Source of the DNA: DATFVA01 sp963747755
Lineage (GTDB): Bacteria; Bacteroidota; Ignavibacteria; Ignavibacteriales; Ignavibacteriaceae
NCBI GenBank assembly: GCA_963747755.1
Contig: CAVVGK010000014.1
Span: forward strand, 1,054,001-1,118,000
Direction of reading: 5' to 3'
Length of the DNA stretch: 64,000 nucleotides
The notes beneath the pieces were generated by a model. It worked only from the letters and a program-made list of their open reading frames with translations, was not told the origin of the DNA and ran no database searches. The position numbers and the translations under genes are program-made. This document shows positions 1-9,396 of the stretch, one piece after another. Each line of letters starts with the position of its first letter. Within the stretch, counting starts at the first letter, position 1.

Positions 1-264
1 TGCTCTTACAACGGCAGCGGTCATTTCCGGTTTCAGGGTAACGCTGGTTTCGCTCCTGTCAGGAAAGGTGTACATTTCTTTACCCACGATGTCGGTTTCC
101 TCGCCTATACCCCGGGCAAAAAGTGCAGTTTCTTCAAATATAGGTGTTCTTATTTCTTTATAATTAAAATTTCCGAATATACGTCTTACGGTATCTTCCA
201 GGTAATTCCACTTCAGTATTTCAGGGTATAGTAAATCTTTAGTGCCGGTTATTGCTTTTATCAT
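1..264 (-). CDS. hisS: Histidyl-tRNA synthetase, N-terminal part (cut by window edge)
   Basis: The first 88 codons of a class II aminoacyl-tRNA synthetase that charges tRNA-His. The protein opens with MIKAITGTKDLLYP, the usual HisRS N-terminus (K-x-x-x-G-T-x-D). Further on it has the motif-2 approach 'LKPEMTAAVVR', the counterpart of the 'LRPEGTA' substrate loop; the Met variant is familiar in the Bacteroidetes/Chlorobi group. The ATG at 264-262 is the natural start because it begins the family's usual N-terminus. The gene runs off the left edge, so motif 3 and the anticodon-binding domain are not visible. It lies 41 bp downstream of ptsN on the same strand and is probably cotranscribed with it. 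Confidence 0.93.
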   Translation of the reverse strand, partial: MIKAITGTKDLLYPEILKWNYLEDTVRRIFGNFNYKEIRTPIFEETALFARGIGEETDIVGKEMYTFPDRSETSVTLKPEMTAAVVRA

Positions 265-305
265 GTAGACAGAAATGATCCTTTCAGAGATGTTAAAAGG
301 AAGTA

Positions 306-776
306 CTAAACTTCGAAATAATTTTCTTCTTCTTTATGGAAAATATCAAGAATTTCTTCGACAGAACCTGCTTCGAGTAATCTGTTCCTGAAATCATCTT
401 TGTTCATCATCCTGGAGATCCGGCTGAGCAGCTTAATGTGCTTGCTCACCAGGTTGTCTTTGCCTACCAGAAGAAAAACCAGGTGAACCGGCTGATTGTC
501 GAGAGCATCGTAATCAATGGGATTTTTTGTTTTTCCGAAGGCAGCTATTATATCCGTAATCGAATTCGTTTTGCCATGAGGAATTGCAAACCCCTTCCCG
601 ACGCCTGTTGACATTATTTTCTCCCTGTCAAGTACCGCAGATCTGACTTTCTCAATATCCTGTACCCGGCTGTCACTCTTGAAGAGATCGATGAGTTCAT
701 TTATTACTTCTTCTTTTTTATTTCCTTTGAGATCGGATATGATCACTCCGGGAGTTAATAGTTCAGAAACTTTCAT
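306..776 (-). CDS. ptsN: PTS EIIA type-2 (nitrogen PTS) domain protein
   Basis: A single-domain fructose/mannitol-type enzyme IIA of 156 residues, the size of PtsN. The phosphorylatable histidine is His67 in 'GKGFAIPHGKT', the family signature, and the fold begins with the typical 'LLTPGVIISDL' segment. There is no EIIB or EIIC gene next to it, which argues for a regulatory EIIA-Ntr role rather than sugar uptake. Such proteins report nitrogen, carbon or potassium state through phosphorelay from EI-Ntr and NPr. It starts 329 bp away from the divergent Rossmann-fold gene and is followed by hisS. The biochemical targets cannot be read from the sequence. Confidence 0.88.
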   Translation of the reverse strand: MKVSELLTPGVIISDLKGNKKEEVINELIDLFKSDSRVQDIEKVRSAVLDREKIMSTGVGKGFAIPHGKTNSITDIIAAFGKTKNPIDYDALDNQPVHLVFLLVGKDNLVSKHIKLLSRISRMMNKDDFRNRLLEAGSVEEILDIFHKEEENYFEV

Positions 777-1104
777 TATCCGCCTTAATTCCTTCTATAT
801 CAAATGATTGCAAAATGAATTTTAAATTTAACATTCCCTCTGAAGTTAATCAATTTTCTCAGTATATAATAAGTTGAAAGAATCCGTAATTATGACCGCG
901 AATACATAAAACAAGATGTTAAAACCGGGAATAAACATCTGAAACTAGTACCGCTTTAACGTGGCTACGATTCCGTAGGGATTGACCATATGTAAGCTCC
1001 GCGGAAAGAAATGACGAATTTTATATTGTAATTAGATTGCCTCGCAATGCACTTTAGCGTAATTTTGAAAACGACTTATTTTTCAATTTTACGGGGATTT
1101 TATA
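777..1104. other. Divergent intergenic region
   Basis: This 328-bp gap between ptsN (leftward) and the Rossmann-fold gene (rightward) must hold the promoters of both. I see no convincing ORF, RNA gene or strong terminator. It contains one degenerate copy of the dispersed palindrome family found at 22.2-22.4 kb (970-995). The last bases, 'ACGGGGATTTTATAATGG', supply a ribosome site (GGGGA) for the gene at 1105. Confidence 0.6.
970..995. repeat. Degenerate REP-like palindrome copy
   Basis: ATTCCGTAGGGATT followed by GACCATATGTAA aligns with the better-kept units at 22.2-22.4 kb, which read ATTCCCGTTAGGGAAT then AAACATTTGTAA. The palindromic core and the trailing TTTGTAA-like tail are both recognisable. 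Similarity was judged by eye. Confidence 0.45.
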
Positions 1105-2805
1105 ATGGAGATACAGAATAAAACTATACTTGTATTAGGCGGCTGGGGATTGGTTGGCAGTGCGTTAATAAGAAAACTTGTTTCCGAAAATCCAAAAAAA
1201 ATAATCATCTCTTCTTTAAGATTATCTGAAGCACTGGAAGCTGTTGAGAAACACAGGAAGGAATTCCCTGATAGAGGTAATGAATTGTTTGCAGCATGGG
1301 GTGGAGATATATTCGTCAGAAATGAGTTCAGGGAACTAAGCAGGCAGGAAATACTTGATGATCCTTCGAAAAGAAAAATCCTGATGACTGATATTATGGA
1401 GGAGTTAAGCGATGAGATCCTTCATCAGTCCTCTGTATATAACCTGCTGACAGAGTATAAACCCGACATAGTAATTGATGCTATAAATACAGCAACAGCT
1501 ATTGCTTATCAGGATGTTTACACTACCTATCGAAACATTAAAAGGGCTATAAATTCAAAAGCAGATTACGACAGGATCGTTGAAGAAACTGAAAAGCTTC
1601 TCTGCACAGAATATATTCCTCAGTTAATCAGACACGTTCAGCTGCTGTACAGCTCAATGAGTGAAATAGGAACAAACGTTTACCTGAAAATAGGAACCAG
1701 CGGAACAGGAGGAATGGGTCTTAACATTCCTTACACTCATAGTGAAGAAAAACCTTCGCGCGTTCTTTTAAGTAAATCATCTATTGCAGGCGCGCATACT
1801 CTCCTGCTCTTCCTGATGGGAAGAACTCCGGAAGGCCCCATTACCAAGGAAATTAAACCGACTGCAGCTATCGCATGGAAACGGATTGAGTTCGGTGAGA
1901 TTAAAAGAAGAGGTAAACCTATTGAACTTGCGGATATTCCTGTTACCCGGGCGGTTCCTCTTAAGGATAAATTTCAGATTTGTTCTGATCTGAATTTCCC
2001 ATTGACCGGTGAAACTCTTAAATCGGTATTTATCGATACCGGTGAAAACGGGATCTTCTCACGCGGGGAATTTGAGACTATTACTGCACAAAAGCAGATG
2101 GAATTTGTCACCCCTGAAGAAATCGCCGATGTGGCAATCTTTGAGATCAAAGGCGGAAATACAGGTCACGATATTGTAAGTTCACTTGATCACGCCACTC
2201 TTGAACCTACATACCGCGCCGGGTATATGCAGCACATGGCCGTTAAGAAACTGAAGGAACTGGAGAAAAAACATAATAGTCACAGTATTGCTTTTGAACT
2301 CCTTGGACCTCCGCGTCTTTCAAAGTTGCTGTATGAGATCCACCTGATGCGCTTGTTTAATAAAACATTACAGGATATAATAGATAAAACACCCGACGAG
2401 CTTTCTGAGAAATGTTTCGATATCATTGTGAATGATGACAAACTTCGAAATGAAATGCTGGCGGTGGGTATCCCGATTCTTTTACCCAACGGTGAGTCGC
2501 TGCTTCGTGGAAGCATCATAAAGATACCTGCATTCAGAGGCGATAACGTTGTGGATGTTAATGAAAAGAATATAAACACATGGGCTAATGAAGGATGGGT
2601 TGATCTTCGGGTCAACAATATGAAAAAATGGCAGGTCAGACTGAAAGAGCTGATCGAAGAAGCTCAAAGTATTCCTGATGATGACACGAGCTCGCAGCAC
2701 GTCCGGACAAAAGAATACTGGGATAATTTCGAAGAGATAAGTATTGGAAAGATATGCAGCTGGCTCTTCATTCACGAGGAACATGGCCGCAGAATGAAAT
2801 CCTAA
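1105..2805 (+). CDS. Rossmann-fold NAD(P)-binding protein, short-chain dehydrogenase/epimerase-like
   Basis: A 566-residue soluble protein. Residues 12-18 (GGWGLVG) after a short hydrophobic strand form a dinucleotide-binding loop of the extended-SDR/epimerase kind, so an NAD(P)-linked reaction or a structural Rossmann fold is likely. It is about twice the length of a normal SDR; the second half (from about residue 330) is charged and has no domain I recognise. There is no signal peptide or membrane segment. It is transcribed alone, with its own promoter region and a strong terminator at 2821-2855. The substrate is unknown, and I would annotate only the fold. Confidence 0.6.
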   Translation: MEIQNKTILVLGGWGLVGSALIRKLVSENPKKIIISSLRLSEALEAVEKHRKEFPDRGNELFAAWGGDIFVRNEFRELSRQEILDDPSKRKILMTDIMEELSDEILHQSSVYNLLTEYKPDIVIDAINTATAIAYQDVYTTYRNIKRAINSKADYDRIVEETEKLLCTEYIPQLIRHVQLLYSSMSEIGTNVYLKIGTSGTGGMGLNIPYTHSEEKPSRVLLSKSSIAGAHTLLLFLMGRTPEGPITKEIKPTAAIAWKRIEFGEIKRRGKPIELADIPVTRAVPLKDKFQICSDLNFPLTGETLKSVFIDTGENGIFSRGEFETITAQKQMEFVTPEEIADVAIFEIKGGNTGHDIVSSLDHATLEPTYRAGYMQHMAVKKLKELEKKHNSHSIAFELLGPPRLSKLLYEIHLMRLFNKTLQDIIDKTPDELSEKCFDIIVNDDKLRNEMLAVGIPILLPNGESLLRGSIIKIPAFRGDNVVDVNEKNINTWANEGWVDLRVNNMKKWQVRLKELIEEAQSIPDDDTSSQHVRTKEYWDNFEEISIGKICSWLFIHEEHGRRMKS

Positions 2806-2820
2806 GATTAGATCAATTTC

Positions 2821-2855
2821 AAAAAAAGGCTGCCATCTGACAGCCTTTTTTTTTT
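2821..2855 (+). terminator. Rho-independent terminator
   Basis: The stem GGCTG / CAGCC (2828-2832 with 2841-2845), extended by A:T pairs on both sides, has an 8-nt loop and is followed by a run of about ten T. It lies 16-50 bp after the stop of the Rossmann-fold gene. The A-run on the other side could make it work on both strands. Confidence 0.88.
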
Positions 2856-2895
2856 ATGTTTGAAACTTTTTAAGAAAATCCCGGTTCAAATAGGT

Positions 2896-2997
2896 ATGAA
2901 AAAAGGAATTATCATCTTTATAAGAGTTCTGGTAATCATAGCAATAATAGCTGCATTTATATACCAGATGAGCATTGGAATCTGCCCGGTACCCTAA
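2896..2997 (+). CDS. Candidate 33-residue membrane miniprotein
   Basis: A short ORF starting MKKGIIIFIRVLVIIAIIAA and ending in YQMSIGICPVP. It has a two-lysine start, one hydrophobic helix of about 19 residues, then a short polar tail with Cys-Pro, so it would be a single-pass small membrane protein. It sits just after the terminator of the upstream gene and stops 2 bp before the convergent stop of the thioredoxin-like lipoprotein. The ribosome site is weak (TAGG, 3-7 bp before ATG). The composition (lysines, then only hydrophobic residues) favours a real gene, but no family is recognised and conservation could not be checked. Confidence 0.45.
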   Translation: MKKGIIIFIRVLVIIAIIAAFIYQMSIGICPVP

Positions 2998-2999
2998 TC

Positions 3000-4895
3000 T
3001 TAATTCACCATCGAAATCATTGTAGTGAGCTCATCAACCAGCTCATCGGTGTTTCCTGAGAAGCCTACCTTCATAAATCTTATATCGCCGTTTCCATCAA
3101 CAATAAATTTTGTGGGAATCCCGCTGACCCTGTAATCCTCAATTACTTTATTATCATTGTCAAGGAGAACATGAAAAGGATAATTATTCTCTTCAAGAAA
3201 TTCTTTCGCATTTTCCTTTTTGTCTTCAGCGTTTTCCCAGGAATTTATAAACAGAAACTCAACATTGCGGTTCGACTGATATTGTTCAACAGCTTTCTGC
3301 ATACCGGGGAAAGATGATTTACAGGGTCCGCACCAGGTTGCCCAGAAATCCAGCACGACTGTTTTTCCCTTTAAGGATTTAAGCGAAACTTTTCGTCCGT
3401 CAACATCGACAAGGGAAAAATCAGGAGCGGGATGTTTCATAATCTGTTTCTCCAGTCTCGCTACAAGCAGCTGTTTTGCAACCGATTCAAACTGGGAAAT
3501 ATAGGAATCAAATCCTGCTGATGATCCTTGCTCTTTTACATAGATATCTTTAAGCATAGATTTCATTTCAGGAGTGGCTTTCCCCTGCTTTATATAACCC
3601 TCTATTTCGATCTTTGCAGCATCGCTTTTTCCGTTAGCAATAAGGATTCTGGCGTAAAGCTGATTAACTTCTTCATCCTTCCCTTTGGTTAATTCCTTTG
3701 CTTCGTTTAATGATGTCTCAGCTTCCTCAACTTTTCCAAGAGTGAAAAGTGCTTTAGCATAAGCATACAGGTTCATTCCCAGTATAGACTGACGGTCTTC
3801 TTTCCATTCCTCCGTACTCTGGTAATTCGGTTGTTTTTCAGCAGGATTATTTAATTCCTTTCTTGCACGATCAATACCCATGCCCGCAATATCCATTGCT
3901 ATTTGAGGATATTTATTATCTTCAAGCATCTTAGTGGAAACTGAATAAAACCTGTAAGTGGAAAATTTACCTGTATTATTTTCAAAAAATTCTTTCAGGG
4001 TCTTAAACTTATTCTTCTGATAATAATTTACAGCCATTGCGTCATAAAAATTTGATAAATATTCACTCCGGGGATAAGCTGTTTCAAAATCTTCAAGCAT
4101 TTTAACTTTTTTGTATGAATCTGGTTCGTTGTAAAAGGCTTCATACTTTTCTCCCTGTACGAACTTACTCTCCGGGTACCTCTCTTCAAGCATCTTCTTA
4201 TATGTATCTGCTCTGTTCGGCATATCGGCTTTATCATACCACTCGGCCAGAACGGTATAGTCTTTCTCATTACTAGCGTGAGAGTATAACCCGGCTAATT
4301 CTCTTATAATAATTGAAGATGCATTGTCTTTATTAAGTTTGGTCTCAACACCGAGATAGGGTCCCAAATAATTATTTTTAATATCGGGATTTGCATCGAA
4401 ATCTTTTTTGAAATAATAAAGAGAAGAATCAAAATTTCTGTCCATATCCAGGTAGTAGCTGCCCCAGGTATAGATGGCAGAAGCATAACCGGCATAGCTT
4501 CCGGGCAGAACGTTTCCCTTTTCATCATATAGATTCACCAGATATCCCAGCTTTTGATTGTTATCAATATCTTCGTCACTCTTAAATTTAATTAGAATGC
4601 CTCTGGTAGAGTCAGTAGTAGAAATCTTACCCATCCAGCCGTCTTTTGATTTCTGCATTTCCACCTGCCTGGCTGAATCGAGGTCTGTGCTGTACATATA
4701 GGCAACAAAACTAACCTTTGAAGCATCTTTTAATCCTGTACTGTCGGGATTATAGATTATTGTAATATCTTCTCCCGGCTGTGGTTTCAAGGGTTCAGTA
4801 GAAAATTTTCCTTTTATCTTAACTTCTTTGGAACACGACTGAAACAATAATAGTGAAGCTGCAAGGAGCAATAGAATTTGGGCACTTTTTTTCAT
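3000..4895 (-). CDS. Exported lipoprotein with TPR-like region and C-terminal TlpA/thioredoxin domain
   Basis: A 631-residue protein with a lipoprotein signal peptide; the lipobox is LFQSC and Cys21 would be the acylated residue. The middle part (about 140-470) is helical, with TPR-like spacing ('YAYAKALFTLGKVEEAETSL'). The C-terminal part (about 485-631) is a TlpA/ResA-type thioredoxin fold starting 'HPAPDFSLVDVDGRKVSL', with the redox motif WCGPC (Cys522, Cys525) and the cis-proline region 'SGIPTKFIV'. The family reduces or exchanges disulfides in periplasmic proteins, for example during cytochrome c maturation or outer-membrane maintenance. This long TPR-plus-TlpA layout is common in Bacteroidetes-like bacteria. 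The client protein is unknown. Confidence 0.85.
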   Translation of the reverse strand: MKKSAQILLLLAASLLLFQSCSKEVKIKGKFSTEPLKPQPGEDITIIYNPDSTGLKDASKVSFVAYMYSTDLDSARQVEMQKSKDGWMGKISTTDSTRGILIKFKSDEDIDNNQKLGYLVNLYDEKGNVLPGSYAGYASAIYTWGSYYLDMDRNFDSSLYYFKKDFDANPDIKNNYLGPYLGVETKLNKDNASSIIIRELAGLYSHASNEKDYTVLAEWYDKADMPNRADTYKKMLEERYPESKFVQGEKYEAFYNEPDSYKKVKMLEDFETAYPRSEYLSNFYDAMAVNYYQKNKFKTLKEFFENNTGKFSTYRFYSVSTKMLEDNKYPQIAMDIAGMGIDRARKELNNPAEKQPNYQSTEEWKEDRQSILGMNLYAYAKALFTLGKVEEAETSLNEAKELTKGKDEEVNQLYARILIANGKSDAAKIEIEGYIKQGKATPEMKSMLKDIYVKEQGSSAGFDSYISQFESVAKQLLVARLEKQIMKHPAPDFSLVDVDGRKVSLKSLKGKTVVLDFWATWCGPCKSSFPGMQKAVEQYQSNRNVEFLFINSWENAEDKKENAKEFLEENNYPFHVLLDNDNKVIEDYRVSGIPTKFIVDGNGDIRFMKVGFSGNTDELVDELTTMISMVN

Positions 4896-4943
4896 TTGAA
4901 TTCCGTTTTTTCAAAATTTAGCAATTATAAATAAGAAACTTCG

Positions 4944-5783
4944 TTAATACTTGAAATGCTTAATTTGTTCACCCTTTTCATCAATCTCCGTCATAGCTTC
5001 AATACCCAGCTGGAGATGCAGGTTAGAAAAATTCTCAGTAACCATGCGGTCTGATTCTGTTGTTTTTATTCCCTCCGGTACCATCGGCATATCTGAAACA
5101 AGCAGTAAGGCTCCATGAGGAATCTGATTGACCAGTCCAACGATGAAAAGTGTGGCTGTTTCCATATCTATGCCTATCGTGGAAAGCTTCTTGAGGTAAC
5201 TCTTAAAAGACGTATCCCACTCCCACACTCTTCTGTTCGTTGTATAAATTACTCCCGTTCTGTACTCAAGATTTCTTGCTATTAGTTTCTCAGATACAAA
5301 TTTGTGCAGCTTGAAAGAAGGAAGTGCCGGAACTTCTTTAGGCAGGTAATCATCACTGGTACCTTCCCCTCTTATTGCCGCAATTGGAAGAATAAAATGT
5401 CCAATTTCAGTCGAACGCTTAAGTCCTCCGCATTTTCCAAGAAATAAAACTCCCTTCGGGTTTTTTGCTACCAGCAGATCCATTATCGTAGCGGCATTCG
5501 CAGATCCCATTCCGAAGTTAATAATGCTTAGACCATTAGAATTAGTGGCAGTCTGCATCGGTTTCCCTATACCCTTTATATCGCAGGAAAACTGATTTGC
5601 AAATGAAGTCACATAATTATGGAAATTCGTGAGCAGCATATAATCGCCGAACTCATCTATTTTTGTTCCGGTGTATCTTGGCAGCCAGTCTTTCGCTATA
5701 TCCAGCTTTGTTCTAAAGGAGTTATTTTTATGTGATTTGGTTTTCAGAGGGTCGGTGCCGTTTGAGGATTGTGTTCGTTTCAT
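4944..5783 (-). CDS. amn: AMP nucleosidase
   Basis: A 279-residue member of the PNP/UDP phosphorylase superfamily, in the short AMP nucleosidase group of Bacteroidetes-like bacteria. It splits AMP into adenine and ribose 5-phosphate and so helps set adenylate levels. Visible motifs are the phosphate/ribose-site segment 'INFGMGSANAATIMDLL', 'GKCGGL', and the base-recognition segment 'GIDMETATLF', where the Met-Glu pair contacts the ribose. The first 25 residues are polar and rich in Lys and Ser, and may be unstructured. It is 48 bp downstream, in genome order, of the TlpA-like lipoprotein start and diverges from the PAP2 gene. Assignment to AMP rather than another nucleoside rests on overall family resemblance. 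Confidence 0.85.
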   Translation of the reverse strand: MKRTQSSNGTDPLKTKSHKNNSFRTKLDIAKDWLPRYTGTKIDEFGDYMLLTNFHNYVTSFANQFSCDIKGIGKPMQTATNSNGLSIINFGMGSANAATIMDLLVAKNPKGVLFLGKCGGLKRSTEIGHFILPIAAIRGEGTSDDYLPKEVPALPSFKLHKFVSEKLIARNLEYRTGVIYTTNRRVWEWDTSFKSYLKKLSTIGIDMETATLFIVGLVNQIPHGALLLVSDMPMVPEGIKTTESDRMVTENFSNLHLQLGIEAMTEIDEKGEQIKHFKY

Positions 5784-5840
5784 ATATTTTGTAGTTATTG
5801 ATCTTTACGAATTAAAGTTATAAAAAATCCGGGACAATTT

Positions 5841-6539
5841 ATGCAGAAAGGATTCAGGAATTTCTTAGAGAAATCCGGGTTGAACGAAGTTAAAGTGCTT
5901 CTGATAGTTCTGTCCGTACTTGCGGGTATTCTTATTTTTATCAGCATAGCAGACGAAGTTGTGGAAGGTGAAACTCAGCATTTTGATAATCTCGTATTAA
6001 AATCTCTGAGGCAGCCCGGAGATCTTTCTACTCCAGCCTTCCCCGGCTGGGTAACAGATGCCATGAAAGATATTACTTCTCTTGGAAGTGGAACGGTTAT
6101 CGCCCTGGTTACTTTATTCGTAACGGGTTATCTGCTGCTCAGGAAAAAATATTACTGGCTGGGACTGATGCTCATCGCTACTATCGGAGGTGCGCTGCTG
6201 GTTTGGGGACTGAAAGAAATCATTGGACGAACGAGACCTACTGTGGTAACTCACCTCCTGGAGGAAAAGTCATTAAGTTTCCCCAGCGGTCATTCAATGA
6301 TGTCGGCTATTGTATACTTAACTCAGGCAGCTCTCCTTAGCAGGATTGAAGATAATAGGAAGGCTAAGATCTATATTATTTCAGTAGCCCTCCTGTTAAC
6401 TTTTCTAATAGGCTTAAGCAGAATTTATATCGGCGTACATTACCCTACCGACGTACTCGCCGGCTGGATCGCCGGTATCAGCTGGGCACTTCTCTGTTGG
6501 TATGCATCTGCATTACTCGAGAGAAGAAGGCATACCTGA
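5841..6539 (+). CDS. PAP2-family lipid phosphatase
   Basis: A 232-residue integral membrane protein with about six hydrophobic helices. The three-part PAP2 acid-phosphatase signature is complete: KEIIGRTRP (125-133), PSGH (148-151) and SRIYIGVHYPTD (193-204), with His151 and His200 as catalytic residues. Enzymes of this kind dephosphorylate phosphatidic acid, phosphatidylglycerol phosphate or undecaprenyl pyrophosphate on the outer face of the inner membrane. No neighbour fixes the substrate. It stands alone, divergent from the AMP nucleosidase gene and convergent with the carboxypeptidase gene. Confidence 0.88.
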   Translation: MQKGFRNFLEKSGLNEVKVLLIVLSVLAGILIFISIADEVVEGETQHFDNLVLKSLRQPGDLSTPAFPGWVTDAMKDITSLGSGTVIALVTLFVTGYLLLRKKYYWLGLMLIATIGGALLVWGLKEIIGRTRPTVVTHLLEEKSLSFPSGHSMMSAIVYLTQAALLSRIEDNRKAKIYIISVALLLTFLIGLSRIYIGVHYPTDVLAGWIAGISWALLCWYASALLERRRHT

Positions 6540-6566
6540 CTCATTAGCAATCAACTTATCAGCAGG

Positions 6567-9245
6567 TCATTTGATCAGGATCATTTTTTTTACCTGTGTA
6601 AAAGAGCCTGCAGTAATACGATATATATAAACTCCGCTCGTTAAGGTGCTGCCATTAAAATTTACTTCATATTTCCCTGCCGGTTTATTTTCATTTACCA
6701 GTACAGCGGCTTCTTCGCCCAGGCCATTATATACCTTCAGAGAGATGAAGCTCTTTTCAGGAAGCTGGTAAGTAATTACTGTCGCAGGGTTAAAAGGATT
6801 AGGATAATTCTGGCTCAACGAATATTCTGAAGGAAATGCATTTCCGGCTTCCACAGGACCGTATATCTTAAATGAGCCATCGTAATCTATCTGTTTTAAT
6901 CTGTAATAGGTTATACCTGCAACGGGATTTTCATCTATGTAAGAATACTTGATTCTGCTTGTGCTAGTCCCACGTCCGTTGACAAACCCTACAGCAGCCC
7001 AATCCCGCATCGTAGAAGATCTTTGAATTTCGAAGCCCTGGTTGTTGAGCTCGGAACCGGTTACCCAATTCAGCATTACTCCTTTATCGAGCAAGGACGC
7101 TGTAAATGAACTCAGTTCCACGGGAACAGCCGTGTAAATTAAAATTCCGATATCATCCACATACCAGCCGTCAGCGTTAGTATTACCATCACTTTTAAGT
7201 TCAAATTTAATCTTAACCTGACTTGCATTAAATTCGGCAAGACTTATTTCCTCGTAAACCCAATCCGTTTGATCCCCATTATATAATGGTTCACCGGAAG
7301 GCTGGAACGAACCGGAACCGGGAATTGTGTACTCGCCTGCCAGTGGCGTCCATGTACTTCCATTATTTGTTGAAATCTTAACCTGGCAGTAATCCCAACC
7401 GGGTTCGAGTGAATATTTCGTACGGAATGATAATCGAGGATTGACATACCCGGAAAGATCTATTGCATTTGTCAGTGTCATTGTTACTATAGCATTGCTC
7501 GAATAGTTGCCGTTCTTGCTGTCAGTATAGCACACGGGTGGTGAATAGAATGCTGAAGTTGTAGCTTCCCAATGAGGCGTTGGTGGTGTCGATGTTATGG
7601 TCCAGTAATTTAACGGATCATTGGTTGAATCGATGAAAACATACTCCGGTCTTCCTATAATTATTGTCAGGGTATCTGTACCAATGAATTCCCCTTCAGA
7701 ATAATTCGTCAATAGAAGTGAGATCTCTTCCTCAACCTGGGCATCGGGTGAAATATTGAATGTGAATGGAGTCAGTGCCTCAGCAGTAGAACGTGCAGCG
7801 ATAGAATCCAGTGAGGTTGAACCATTGATCACCGTAAGATCAGGACTTAAAGAGGAAAGTTCCGATGTAAATCCGTAAGCCGAAGATAAGCCATTATTCT
7901 TGAATGTGGGTGTCATTTCCACATTATCACCTGAATTAAAATATTGCTGACTGTAGCCCGGAGATTCAACCGTGACGTACTCACCTGCAGCAAGAGAGTT
8001 ATAAATTAGTGTCCATAATGTGTTCTGTGCGATAGGAAATATCCTCGACTGAGACGGCCAGAAATAATCAGAACTTGTTCCTATCTCTATAGTGTAGCCG
8101 TAAATTTTGTTTTTGGTTGTTTGTTCACCATAAAGCCAGTCCCTCGCTGCACCATTGGAATTGTATCCCAGTATATATCCTCCGGTTCCGTACACAAACC
8201 CATTGCCATTAATCATATCAGTGCAGAAATCGATGTAAGTTTCTTCATCGGGACAGGCCTGGTTTATATAACCCCAGGGATAGAGCAAATCATTCCCAAA
8301 AGCGTGCATATTAAAATATGTTTTAATGTTTTTCCCTGTAACAAAATCCCTTATTGCCTGTGATTCGGGTTCCGAAAAAGGAGCGCTTCCGCGATAGGTT
8401 TCATCGCAGGGATCGGGACTCGAACCGACGTTATCATATCCCCATTTGTAACTGTAGTTTCGGTTAAGATCTATACCGTAACAGCCGCTTCCGCTATTTT
8501 TCCTGTTTTTACGCCACATACCTCCCCCGTTCGGGTCGGTCTGACGGTTATGCTCATAACCATCTGCGTTATACACAGGTACACAGTATATCTCACGGTT
8601 ATTAACCAGGTAAGTTGCCAATGGATCGGTGCCGTAATTTTCAAGAAGGTACCACATATAATACATTAAGCACGACATTGAGGCAGGTTCACGCGCATGA
8701 ATAAGTGCATCAAATCCTACAGCCGGTTCGTTTTCCTGAGTGTTTGGATTATCGGATATTTTTACAGCCCAGATGGTTCTTCCCTCAACAGTAGACCCGA
8801 TTGAATATTTTGCTGTAATAAGGTTTGGATACTCCGTATGCATTGCGTCAAGGTTAGCTTCAACTTCAGCATAAGTATAAAAACCGCCCATCGAACCATA
8901 TCCAAAACCATCCACACCAAAATCTAATTTACTCTGATTTATTGCCGATTGCTTTTCGTTTTCAGTCATTATGGGAAGCGAATTGTAATAGGAATGCCAG
9001 TCGTCTATAAGAACTGAATAACTAAGAGCGCTTCCCTGCAGCAGAGCGAATTCTTCTGTATTCATGAACAAAGAGATTGAATTATCTTTTCCTGTAATTC
9101 CTTCTTCAACATCACAGCCAAAGGAAGCCACTATGGATGCATCGGAAGGATTGTTGAGATAAATTTTTACCTGTTTGTAGTTCTGAGAAAAGCTGAATAC
9201 AGATAGAAAAAATAATGTAGAAACAAATAATAAAAAAGTTTTCAT
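6567..9245 (-). CDS. Secreted M14 zinc carboxypeptidase with type IX secretion sorting domain
   Basis: An 892-residue exported protein. The start chosen is the ATG at 9245-9243 (MKTFLLFVSTLFF), with AGGTG six bases upstream; an ATG and a GTG lie 6 and 9 bases further out. After the signal peptide and a pro-region come the M14 catalytic domain residues: zinc ligands His183 and Glu186 in 'LIHAREP', Arg262 in 'LNRNYSY', His314 in 'FNMHAFG', and the general base Glu387 in 'YTIEIG'. A CARDB-like region and a MAM-like beta domain follow ('GWYVDDIGI'). The last 80 or so residues are the Por secretion C-terminal sorting domain: SLSQNYPNPFNPAT, then 'LTSGVYIYRI' and a lysine-rich end. The protein should cross the outer membrane by the type IX system and digest extracellular peptides. 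Confidence 0.92.
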   Translation of the reverse strand: MKTFLLFVSTLFFLSVFSFSQNYKQVKIYLNNPSDASIVASFGCDVEEGITGKDNSISLFMNTEEFALLQGSALSYSVLIDDWHSYYNSLPIMTENEKQSAINQSKLDFGVDGFGYGSMGGFYTYAEVEANLDAMHTEYPNLITAKYSIGSTVEGRTIWAVKISDNPNTQENEPAVGFDALIHAREPASMSCLMYYMWYLLENYGTDPLATYLVNNREIYCVPVYNADGYEHNRQTDPNGGGMWRKNRKNSGSGCYGIDLNRNYSYKWGYDNVGSSPDPCDETYRGSAPFSEPESQAIRDFVTGKNIKTYFNMHAFGNDLLYPWGYINQACPDEETYIDFCTDMINGNGFVYGTGGYILGYNSNGAARDWLYGEQTTKNKIYGYTIEIGTSSDYFWPSQSRIFPIAQNTLWTLIYNSLAAGEYVTVESPGYSQQYFNSGDNVEMTPTFKNNGLSSAYGFTSELSSLSPDLTVINGSTSLDSIAARSTAEALTPFTFNISPDAQVEEEISLLLTNYSEGEFIGTDTLTIIIGRPEYVFIDSTNDPLNYWTITSTPPTPHWEATTSAFYSPPVCYTDSKNGNYSSNAIVTMTLTNAIDLSGYVNPRLSFRTKYSLEPGWDYCQVKISTNNGSTWTPLAGEYTIPGSGSFQPSGEPLYNGDQTDWVYEEISLAEFNASQVKIKFELKSDGNTNADGWYVDDIGILIYTAVPVELSSFTASLLDKGVMLNWVTGSELNNQGFEIQRSSTMRDWAAVGFVNGRGTSTSRIKYSYIDENPVAGITYYRLKQIDYDGSFKIYGPVEAGNAFPSEYSLSQNYPNPFNPATVITYQLPEKSFISLKVYNGLGEEAAVLVNENKPAGKYEVNFNGSTLTSGVYIYRITAGSFTQVKKMILIK

Positions 9246-9396
9246 CCCCATCACCTAATTTTGTAAAGTTATAATCTAAAAATAGTATAAATTATCTTGT
9301 AATTATAAAAAGATTCGCTTTCGCAACTCACAAATAAAATTTCCCGGCGGAATATTTAATTGTACCTTTAATATTTATCCCAAGGAAATTCCCATC

